Positions 57,699-64,000 of a stretch of 64,000 bases of DNA are shown piece after piece. The position numbers and the translations under genes are program-made. The DNA is from Streptomyces qinglanensis (lineage in GTDB: Bacteria > Actinomycetota > Actinomycetes > Streptomycetales > Streptomycetaceae), in assembly GCF_900111245.1 (NCBI RefSeq), contig NZ_FOGO01000010.1, positions 124,001-188,000 of the forward strand. Reading direction: 5' to 3'. A model generated the notes under the pieces. That model worked only from the letters and a program-made list of their open reading frames with translations. It was not told the origin of the DNA and ran no database searches. The first letter of the stretch is position 1. Each line of letters begins with the position of its first letter.

Positions 57699-58630
57699 TG
57701 AGCATCCAGCAGCACGACGGCCAGGCGGCTCCGGGTGCGCCGCAGCAGCAGGCGGCGCAGGGGAACTGGCCGAACGGTATCGCCCCCTACAGCTCGCCCA
57801 TCCCGATGGCGCGCACCCACCTGGGCCACGCGCTGGTCTCGGAGTGGACGAAGATCCGCACCGTCCGCTCCACCGTGTGGACGCTCAGCGTGATGTTCGC
57901 CCTCGTCGTCGGGATCGGTTTCCTGACGGCACTGGGGCTGAGCGGTGACGACTTCACCGGCCAGCCGCTGCTGGCCGGCGGCCTGTTCGGGCTGATGCTC
58001 GGGCAGATCTGCGTGATCACGCTCGGCGTGCTGGTGGTCACCTCCGAGTACGGCACCGGAATGATCCGCACCACCCTCACCGCCTGCCCGCAGCGCGGCA
58101 GGGTGCTGCTGGCCAAGGCGGTGGTCTTCTTCGGACTGGCCTTCGTGACCACGACGCTGGCCTGCGTGCTCACCGCGCTGATCAATTCCGCGCTGTTGGG
58201 CGACCAGACCCGTCCCTCGTACGTGAACGCCGAGGACTTCAGCGGGTCCTTCGAAGGAGGGAAGGTCGTCGCCTCGGGCGGCGAATGGCTGGGCGCGACG
58301 GTCGGCGCGGGGCTCTACGTGGCACTGCTGGGGCTGCTGTCGCTGGCGGTGGGCGCACTGCTGCGGCACTCGGCGGGCGCGATCACCACGATGCTGGGCG
58401 TGGTGCTGCTGCCGCTGGTGATGGCGCTGTTCATGGTGGGCGAGGCGCTGCAGGACGTCCGCAGGATGCTGCTGGAGTACTCACCCCTCAACGGGCTGGC
58501 CTCCCTCTACCGGATCCCGATGAGCGAGGACCAGGACGCGACCGGATGGCCGCTGCTGGGCGGCCTGGCGATCGTCACACTGGCCGTCCTCGCGGCGGCC
58601 TACGCGCTGCTCAACAAGCGCGACGTGTAG
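57698..58630 (+). CDS. ABC-2 type permease 2
   Basis: A 310-residue permease with a hydrophilic Gln/Ala/Pro-rich N-terminus of about 45 residues, then the conserved LVSEWTKIRTVRSTVWTLSVM and six helices. TSEYGTGMIRTTLTACPQRG parallels the first permease. It has an extra loop of about 35 residues after helix 4 (GDQTRPSYVNAEDFSGSFEGG). ATG at 57698 overlaps the ATPase stop. The unit likely forms a heteromeric or independent exporter of hydrophobic compounds. Confidence 0.9.
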   Translation: MSIQQHDGQAAPGAPQQQAAQGNWPNGIAPYSSPIPMARTHLGHALVSEWTKIRTVRSTVWTLSVMFALVVGIGFLTALGLSGDDFTGQPLLAGGLFGLMLGQICVITLGVLVVTSEYGTGMIRTTLTACPQRGRVLLAKAVVFFGLAFVTTTLACVLTALINSALLGDQTRPSYVNAEDFSGSFEGGKVVASGGEWLGATVGAGLYVALLGLLSLAVGALLRHSAGAITTMLGVVLLPLVMALFMVGEALQDVRRMLLEYSPLNGLASLYRIPMSEDQDATGWPLLGGLAIVTLAVLAAAYALLNKRDV

Positions 58631-58680
58631 GACGCGCGCAGCGGCGCCCCGCGCGGGCCCGCTGCATCCACCCAGCCGCG

Positions 58681-59040
58681 TCAGTAGCGCGGTGCGTTGC
58701 GGGACCGCTGGAGCCTGGCGCCCCGGCGGTCCCGCGCGTTCCAGCAGGCGCGGTGCCAGTGCCGGCGGTCGGCCACATCGCCCTCCAGAGGCCAGACGAC
58801 CACGTGCGGGACGCCGGGCGGGATCTCCTGGTCACAGCCGGGGCACCGGTAGTGCTTGACCGCGGCGCCCCCGCTTATCTGCCGGACGGCCCACTCCTCG
58901 CCCTGCCAGTCCTCGGTGCGCTGCAGCCCGAACCGCTCCCGCCCCTCGCGCTCCCCGCCACCGGGGGTCCCGGATCCGGTGCGGGCGGCCTTGGCTGACT
59001 TGACGGCGCCGCTGCGGGAGCGGTTACGACGCGGGGACAC
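58681..59040 (-). CDS. small Cys/His protein, probable zinc-binding
   Basis: A 119-residue protein. The N-terminal 30 residues are basic (SPRRNRSRSGAVKSAKAART). The C-terminal half has a C-P-G-C-D-Q-E pair, V-P-H-V-V-V-W-P, then H-W-H-R-A-C-W, a Cys2-His-Cys-like pattern typical of a small zinc finger. GTG at 59040 has GAGG 9 nt upstream; GTG at 59094 is in frame but gives an unusual start. Relatives in Streptomyces are sometimes called ATP/GTP-binding protein, but no Walker motif exists here. Function unknown. Confidence 0.75.
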   Translation of the reverse strand: MSPRRNRSRSGAVKSAKAARTGSGTPGGGEREGRERFGLQRTEDWQGEEWAVRQISGGAAVKHYRCPGCDQEIPPGVPHVVVWPLEGDVADRRHWHRACWNARDRRGARLQRSRNAPRY

Positions 59041-59341
59041 GGGGGCACCTCGGGGGTCGACGGCGATGGGCACGTTGCGGGCCGGTCGCGCCACAGCGTG
59101 CGGTACGCGCGGTTCTGCTGCCGTGGGGCGCGGCGGCCGGGTATTTTCCAGCCTACGCAGAGGACCGACGACCGCACGCGCCCGTCCACAGGCGGGAGCA
59201 GATCGGCGTTCATCCGATGAACAGCACTGCGGGCCGTGCCCTCGGCACCCCGTGCGCCGTTAGTGCTGGATGGGGTGTCCGGTCCTTCGAACGCCCGGCC
59301 CGGACCGGACCGGCCGCGGGCAGTCATGAGGGCGGTGGGGA
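59041..59341. other. 301-bp gap between divergent small-protein and monooxygenase genes
   Basis: No gene seen. A loose inverted repeat (CAGCACT at 59222 and AGTGCTG at 59262) lies about 75-120 bp upstream of the monooxygenase start. Confidence 0.5.
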
Positions 59342-60388
59342 ATGCACGTTGGAGCTTTCGTCCTGGGCGCGCAGTTCCCGGGCCAGCAGCAGGGCGAGGC
59401 GCTGGACCGGGCCGTGGGCGTCGCAGAGGCCGCCGAGCGGGCGGGGCTGGACCACGTCTGGCTCGCCGAGCACCACTTCGTGTCGTACGGCGTATGCCCC
59501 TCGGCGGTGACGCTCGCGGCGCTGCTGCTGGGACGCACCCGGCGGATCGGCGTCGGCACCGCGGTCAGTGTGCTGCCCAACGTGCACCCGGTCGCGCTCG
59601 GGGAGCAGACCGCGCTGCTGCACCTGCTCTCCGAGGGACGCTTCACGCTCGGGGTCGGTCGCGGCGGGCCGTGGGTGGATCTGGAGGTCTTCGGCGGCGG
59701 GACCCGCGCGTTCGAGGAGGGCTTCCCCGAGGCACTGGACCTGCTGCTGCGCTGGCTGCGCGAACCGCGGGTGGGTGCGGAGGGCGAGCGCTACCGCTTC
59801 CGCGAGGTGGCCGTGGTGCCGCGCCCGGACCCGATCGGCTGCCCCGGTCCCGGTGCGGCTGCCGGGCCCGGTGTGGTCGTCGCCTGCACCTCGCCGGGAA
59901 CCGTCCGGCTGGCCGCCGAGCGGCTGCTGCCCATGCTGCTGGGCATGCACTGCGGGGACGAGGACAAGGCGGACCTGACGCGGCTGTGGCGGAGTGCGGC
60001 GCTGGAGGCCGGGCACCCTCCGGAAGCGGTCGCGGCCACCGCCCGGCAGCATGTGTCGGCCGGGGTCGTGCAGGTGGGCGACTCGCACGAGGAGGCACGG
60101 CAGGCGCTGACCAAGGCGATGCCCGGCTGGCTGCAGGAGGGCCTGGGACAGCATGTGACCGTGGACGGCCGCCCCCGCGCCATGCGGGACCCGCTCGCGT
60201 ACACGGAACTGCTGTGCGAGCTGCACGCGGTGGGCTCCCCCCGGCTGTGCGCCGACCGGCTGGCGGCGACGGCCGAGCGCACCGGGATCGACCGGTTCGC
60301 GCTGCTGGTCGAGGGCACCGGCGACCGGGACGGCACCCTGCGGAACGTCCACCGGCTGGCCGAGGAGGTGCTGCCGCTGCTCACGTGA
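59342..60388 (+). CDS. LLM-class flavin-dependent oxidoreductase (luciferase-like)
   Basis: A 348-residue TIM-barrel monooxygenase. It begins with the FMN/F420 barrel pattern (VGAFVLGAQFPGQQQ, then EAAERAGLDHVWLAEHHFV, TRRIGVGTAVSVLPNVHPVALGEQ and RFTLGVGRGG). The family oxidises diverse substrates with reduced FMN or F420; bacterial luciferase is one member. ATG at 59342 has GGTGGGG upstream. It is a single gene, convergent with the conserved 130-aa protein. Cofactor and substrate are unknown. Confidence 0.87.
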   Translation: MHVGAFVLGAQFPGQQQGEALDRAVGVAEAAERAGLDHVWLAEHHFVSYGVCPSAVTLAALLLGRTRRIGVGTAVSVLPNVHPVALGEQTALLHLLSEGRFTLGVGRGGPWVDLEVFGGGTRAFEEGFPEALDLLLRWLREPRVGAEGERYRFREVAVVPRPDPIGCPGPGAAAGPGVVVACTSPGTVRLAAERLLPMLLGMHCGDEDKADLTRLWRSAALEAGHPPEAVAATARQHVSAGVVQVGDSHEEARQALTKAMPGWLQEGLGQHVTVDGRPRAMRDPLAYTELLCELHAVGSPRLCADRLAATAERTGIDRFALLVEGTGDRDGTLRNVHRLAEEVLPLLT

Positions 60389-60502
60389 GGCCGGGCGGCG
60401 GCCCGGTGTCCGATCCGGAGCCCGGCGTCCCGCAACGGCCGAAAAACGTTGCAGCCGGACGGCGTTGCCCGGCGGCGCCGGACCGCGGCAGGGCACAGCG
60501 GC

Positions 60503-60531
60503 GTTGCGGCGGTGGGTTCCACCGCCGCAAC
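60503..60531. terminator. hairpin between convergent monooxygenase and 130-aa genes
   Basis: 13-bp perfect arms GTTGCGGCGGTGG and CCACCGCCGCAAC around GTT; can stop both transcripts. Confidence 0.8.
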
Positions 60532-60577
60532 AGACGCGATCCGTACCCGCCCGACGCTCAGCGGCCCCGCGAGCCGC

Positions 60578-60970
60578 TCAGCAGTCGCGCAGCTCCGGCG
60601 ACTGGTTGAGAAGCTGCCCCCGTATGGAGGTGAAGCGGGCGAGCCGGTCGTCTGCCGACGTGTCCAGCGGGAAGACGGCCACGCGGTGGCAGTTCTGGAA
60701 GGCGAGCCGTACGCCGAAGTGCCGCTCCAGGGCACCGCGGATCGCGTCGCTGGCCAGCGCGCGGAGCAACTGGCCACGGTGCTGCTCGTCCGGGGGCGGC
60801 GTCTGGTTGTCGGCGAACTCCCCGCCGTCCACCTTCAACTGCGCGACGAGCGAACTGACCATCTCCCACGCGTACGGGAGGGAAGTGCGGACGCAGTCGA
60901 CGAACGCCGCCTCATCCACCTCGCCACGCTCTGCCTGGTCCAACAGCGCAGGTGGGACGTCGAGCGACAT
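60578..60970 (-). CDS. conserved 130-residue protein of unknown function (SCO5389-like)
   Basis: A 130-residue acidic, helical, probably cytoplasmic protein. It starts MSLDVPPALLDQAERGEVDEAAFVDCVRTSLPYAW and has the segment HFGVRLAFQNCHRVAVFP. No membrane segments, Cys clusters or NTP motifs are seen. ATG at 60970 has GGAG 8 nt upstream. It diverges from nucS (219 bp), and from memory the same neighbour pair is found in S. coelicolor. A link to DNA repair is possible but rests only on position. Confidence 0.8.
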   Translation of the reverse strand: MSLDVPPALLDQAERGEVDEAAFVDCVRTSLPYAWEMVSSLVAQLKVDGGEFADNQTPPPDEQHRGQLLRALASDAIRGALERHFGVRLAFQNCHRVAVFPLDTSADDRLARFTSIRGQLLNQSPELRDC

Positions 60971-61175
60971 GGGTTTCTCCTCTCGCGACCCGGGCCCGGG
61001 GGCCGAGGTCTCTTGGGGGTGAAAGGACATCACCGTGTAGTCGCGCAATTTCGTACGGCGACGTCCAGCCTTACCGTACGGCTCCGGACGTGAGGGCAGC
61101 ACGAGAATGGGAATACTCGCGCCACTGCCGAACACCCCATCCGGGGGCGAATCGCGCGCGGCGGCGGCGGTCGAG

Positions 61176-61181
61176 TAGCGT
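61176..61181 (+). promoter_or_regulatory. candidate -10 TAGCGT for nucS
   Basis: Eight bases before the nucS ATG at 61190; no Shine-Dalgarno sequence is visible, fitting a leaderless transcript. Confidence 0.4.
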
Positions 61182-61189
61182 GACCGACC

Positions 61190-61852
61190 ATGCGTCTCGT
61201 CATCGCCCGCTGCTCGGTCGACTACGCCGGCAGACTCACCGCGCATCTGCCCGCCGCACCCAGGCTGATCCTGGTCAAGGCGGACGGCTCGGTGTCCGTC
61301 CATGCCGACGACCGTGCGTACAAACCCCTCAACTGGATGTCTCCCCCGTGCACCCTCAAAGAGGGGGACGACCAGCGCTGGACGGTGGAGAACAAGGCGG
61401 GCGAGAAACTGATCATCACGATGGAGGAGATACTGCACGACTCCTCCCACGAACTGGGCACCGACCCGGGGCTGATCAAGGATGGCGTGGAAGCGCACCT
61501 CCAGGAACTCCTCGCCGACCGCATGGAGACGCTGGGCGAGGGCTGGTCCCTGATCCGCCGTGAGTTCCCCACCGCGATCGGGCCCGTCGACATCCTGGGC
61601 CGCGACAGCGACGGGACGACGGTCGCCGTGGAGATCAAGCGCCGCGGTGAGATCGACGGCGTCGAGCAGCTCACCCGCTATCTGGAGCTGCTCAACCGCG
61701 ATCCCCATCTCGCCCCCGTCAAGGGCGTCTTCGCCGCGCAGGAGATCAAGCCCCAGGCCAGGGTGCTGGCCGCCGACCGCGGCATCTCCTGCGTCACCCT
61801 CGACTACGACGGCCTGCGCGGCATCGAGGACGACAAACTCCGGCTGTTCTGA
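61190..61852 (+). CDS. nucS: mismatch-specific endonuclease NucS (EndoMS)
   Basis: A 220-residue protein. Its N-terminal oligomerisation domain begins RLVIARCSVDYAGRLTAHLP. The C-terminal RecB-like nuclease has IGPVDILGRD (Asp), VAVEIKRRGEIDG (Glu and Lys) and EQLTRYLELL (the QxxxY motif). The enzyme makes double-strand cuts at mismatches and replaces MutS/MutL in most actinobacteria. The C-terminus DDKLRLF is a beta-clamp contact motif. All catalytic residues are kept. It is probably leaderless and is followed by a 23-bp stem. Confidence 0.96.
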   Translation: MRLVIARCSVDYAGRLTAHLPAAPRLILVKADGSVSVHADDRAYKPLNWMSPPCTLKEGDDQRWTVENKAGEKLIITMEEILHDSSHELGTDPGLIKDGVEAHLQELLADRMETLGEGWSLIRREFPTAIGPVDILGRDSDGTTVAVEIKRRGEIDGVEQLTRYLELLNRDPHLAPVKGVFAAQEIKPQARVLAADRGISCVTLDYDGLRGIEDDKLRLF

Positions 61853-61873
61853 GCCGCGCCACCCCGCTCACCG

Positions 61874-61921
61874 ACCGCAGCCCCCACCGGACCGCCGAGG
61901 CGGTCCGGTGGGGGCTGCGGT
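61874..61921. terminator. 23-bp-stem hairpin after nucS
   Basis: Perfect arms from ACCGCAGCCCCCACCGG at 61874 to GCTGCGGT at 61921, with only GA between. It is 21 bp after nucS and probably acts for both convergent genes. Confidence 0.9.
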
Positions 61922-61980
61922 GCTTCCGCGGACGGGCCCGGCACCCCGCGGCGCAGCCGTGCGCGCCCGCGGGTGCCCTG

Positions 61981-62011
61981 ACGGGCCGCACGGGCGGCTC
62001 GTGCGGCCCGT
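61981..62011 (-). terminator. hairpin after the right-edge gene
   Basis: 12-bp arms ACGGGCCGCACG and CGTGCGGCCCGT around a 7-base loop, 8 bp beyond the stop at 62020. A second hairpin (61874-61921) follows it. Confidence 0.7.
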
Positions 62012-62019
62012 GCGGCCCG

Positions 62020-64000
62020 TCAGGACGCCGAGGGTTCGGGTGCGCTCGCCTCCGTGCTGCCGCCGGGCGTCCGCTCCGGTTCGCCGCCGGTCTGGGTCGT
62101 GGTGTTGTCCGCGCCACCCGAGGGCGTCTTCGGCGGGTCCTCCGAGGTCGGGTCGTCGCTGGGGGTGGGCGAGGGGTCCTCGGAGGTGGGCGGGTCCTCC
62201 GGCGAGGAGGACGGGGGCCGGTGCGAGGAGGGCGGACCGTCCGGCGAGGACGGCGGGTCGTGCGGAGCACCGGAGTCGTCGGGGGCTTCCGAGGAGCTCT
62301 TCGAGGAGCTGGGCTCCTCCCCCGGCTTCCCGGCCTCCTGCGAGGAGGCGGGGCTGTCCGTGCCCGGCGAGGGCCGGCCCGCGACGGGCCGCTGGTCCGG
62401 CTGCCCGCTCCGGCCGCCGTCTCCCGGCGCGGCGTCGCCGGGAGCGTTGTCCTCGTCCTCCTGCGAGGTGGCGGAGTCCGGCTGCACGGAGTCCGGCGGG
62501 CTCTCGTCGGAGACGGTGCCCAGAGTGACGACGGTGCCGAGCACGGCCGCCAGCAGGGCGCCGGCACCGGCCGCCGCCAGGTTCCGCTTGCTGCTCGTGA
62601 AGGCGCGCCAGCCGCGCGCCCCACCGTGCCGGCCGCTCGCGGAGGCGGTGCCGGCGGCGGGAGGTTCCGCGTCGGCAGCACCGTCCGACGGGGAGACAAG
62701 CGTCGCTCCCGGCTGCTGCTGGGCGGCGGCGGTCGAGAGCACCGGGGTGGTGGTGGCGTCCGCGGCGGCCCGGGGCGTGCCCCGCGCCGGCCTGCCGGCG
62801 GCGGCGCTCGGCGCCCCGGCGGCCGGGGCCGCGAGCTGGTCGGTGACCAGCGCCAGGGCCCTGCGGCCCGCGACCGTTCCCCGCTGCTCGGCCAAGGTGC
62901 CGCGCAGCCCCAGTGCCGTCTCCAGTTCGGAGCGGGCCCGCTCGGGATTGCCCGCGGCGAGGGCGAGAACGCCCAGCTCGTGGTGGAAGTAGGCTTCCTC
63001 GGCGACCTCCCCGGAGGCCCGTGCCGCCTCCTGGCCGGCGCGCAGCACCCGCTCCCAGGCGCTCCACCGCATCCCCGCGGCCAGCACCGGTGCCGCGGTA
63101 CGGGCGAGCAGTACGGCGGCGCTGGCGCTGCCCGTGCGCTGCGCGCCGCGCACGGCGGCGAGCAGCGGATCGGCCTCCAGCGCGACGCGGTCGGCGGTGA
63201 CGGTGGTCTGCCCGGCCCACCAGCTGTAGTGCTGCGCGGCGGTGAGCGCGTAGGGGGTGACCGTCTCGGCGTGCCCGGCCTCGGTCAGTTCCGCGGCGCA
63301 GTTCGCGGCGAGCTTGAAGTGGTCGCCCGCCGGACTGAGCAGTCCGGCGGCCAGCAGTTCGCTCTGGCAGTCCGCGGCCTGCGGGTCGCCGACGAGGGCC
63401 GGCAGGTGTTCGACGTGCGGCAGCTCCCCGCCGAGCGCGAGCGCCAGCCGCAGCGTCTCGCGGCCCGCCTCGGAGAGAGCCGCGGCCAGCAGGGGGGCGA
63501 GTGCCACGTCGTCCGGCAGGTCGGCGACGACGCTCTCGCCGCCCTGGAGCCGCAGCAGCGCGCCGGCCTGGACGAAGCGCAGCGGCAGGCCCTCGGAGCC
63601 GAACCACAGGTCGGCGGCCCAGTCGGCCTCGCCGTCGGTGGCCTGGCGGTGCACGGCCCGCTCCAGCAGCTCCAGGCAGGCGGTGCGGCTGAGTCCGGGC
63701 AGGAAGACCTCTTCGAGGCCGGAGCCGGGAGCGGGCGCGGGCACCTCGGGCGTGGCGGTGAACAGGAAGGCGCACTCGGGGGTGGCCCGCAGCAGGTCGT
63801 CGAGCGCCGCGCCGCCGAACTCCAGGTCGTCGACGAGCACGACAGCGCCGATCCCGCCCAGCGCGCTGTCCAGCTCGGCCTTCCCCGGGCGGTGCTGGGG
63901 GGCGTTGTGGACCGCGGCGAACAGGTCGTACAGCAGATCGCTGGGGGTGCGGCGGTAGCCGTTGAGCCGGACCACTCCGTCGGGCGCCAGGGTGGCGATG
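62020..64000 (-). CDS. large NTPase-like membrane protein, C-terminal part (5' end outside window)
   Basis: The window holds 659 residues; the frame stays open to base 64000. VVLVDDLEFGGAALDDLL and FLFTATPE fit the Walker B region of a STAND-type or AAA ATPase (about residues 50-80 of the fragment). TPR-like helices follow at about 200-340 (EEAYFHHELGVLALAAGNPERARSELETAL). A single membrane helix (AAAGAGALLAAVLGTVVTLGTV) is at about 460-482, and a tail of about 175 residues is rich in Ser, Pro, Asp and Glu. Such topology puts the tail outside the cell. No partner is known. Confidence 0.7.
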   Translation of the reverse strand, partial: IATLAPDGVVRLNGYRRTPSDLLYDLFAAVHNAPQHRPGKAELDSALGGIGAVVLVDDLEFGGAALDDLLRATPECAFLFTATPEVPAPAPGSGLEEVFLPGLSRTACLELLERAVHRQATDGEADWAADLWFGSEGLPLRFVQAGALLRLQGGESVVADLPDDVALAPLLAAALSEAGRETLRLALALGGELPHVEHLPALVGDPQAADCQSELLAAGLLSPAGDHFKLAANCAAELTEAGHAETVTPYALTAAQHYSWWAGQTTVTADRVALEADPLLAAVRGAQRTGSASAAVLLARTAAPVLAAGMRWSAWERVLRAGQEAARASGEVAEEAYFHHELGVLALAAGNPERARSELETALGLRGTLAEQRGTVAGRRALALVTDQLAAPAAGAPSAAAGRPARGTPRAAADATTTPVLSTAAAQQQPGATLVSPSDGAADAEPPAAGTASASGRHGGARGWRAFTSSKRNLAAAGAGALLAAVLGTVVTLGTVSDESPPDSVQPDSATSQEDEDNAPGDAAPGDGGRSGQPDQRPVAGRPSPGTDSPASSQEAGKPGEEPSSSKSSSEAPDDSGAPHDPPSSPDGPPSSHRPPSSSPEDPPTSEDPSPTPSDDPTSEDPPKTPSGGADNTTTQTGGEPERTPGGSTEASAPEPSAS

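Overview
The window is high-GC (about 73%) actinobacterial chromosome, almost certainly Streptomyces. GTG starts are common, third positions are almost all G or C, and it carries family- and genus-typical genes: scy and filP (apical growth polarity), NucS (actinobacterial non-canonical mismatch repair), a class E sortase substrate (LAETG), the DUF6230/DUF6114 pair, and pta-ackA-pyk next to a group III pfkA. From memory the order matches the S. coelicolor SCO5388-SCO5447 neighbourhood, with local gains and losses. No rRNA, tRNA, insertion sequence, prophage or CRISPR array was seen.

Left part (1-12.4 kb): the 3' end of a phosphopantetheinyl transferase, a mycothiol-type isomerase-fold protein, a small membrane protein, a PAS-GAF-PP2C-HATPase phosphatase, dps, a small Rho-N-like protein, an RsbW-type ATPase, an enoyl-CoA hydratase, two tandem L,D-transpeptidases and an MFS exporter. 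Intergenic gaps here hold striking GC-rich minisatellites (16-, 17- and 8-bp units).

Middle part (12.5-35.5 kb): a secreted M4 metalloprotease, a solitary trehalose synthase (treS), a dicarboxylate transporter (dctA) facing a CitA/DctB-type two-component pair across a divergent promoter with a 9-bp tandem repeat, a sortase-anchored surface protein, a LysR/MFS divergent pair, then pfkA facing the pta-ackA-pyk operon (acetyl-CoA to acetate with ATP, and PEP to pyruvate). Next is a three-gene surface/membrane operon (DUF6230, DUF6114, and an acidic-linker protein that ends in the same C-terminal motif as DUF6230), then a YbbN-type thioredoxin/TPR protein.

Right-centre (35.6-48.8 kb): small regulators and membrane proteins, plus a dispersed acyl-CoA module: isobutyryl-CoA mutase large subunit (icmA, with diagnostic Phe80/Gln198), MeaB GTPase, thiolase and methylmalonyl-CoA epimerase. 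Between them lie a MarR-MFS / ArsR-like block bracketed by two DUF3817 genes and three translationally coupled AIM24-family genes.

Right part (48.8-64 kb): the polarity pair scy and filP, separated by a 14-bp-stem hairpin that spans the scy stop codon; two tandemly duplicated ABC transporters; a small Cys/His protein; a luciferase-like monooxygenase; a conserved 130-aa protein divergent from nucS; and a truncated NTPase-like membrane protein with a Ser/Pro/Asp-rich tail.

Many genes have a TAG(A/G)(A/G)T-like -10 hexamer 6-8 bp before the start codon, suggesting leaderless transcripts. Many transcription units end in long perfect hairpins without a U tract, the usual Streptomyces style.
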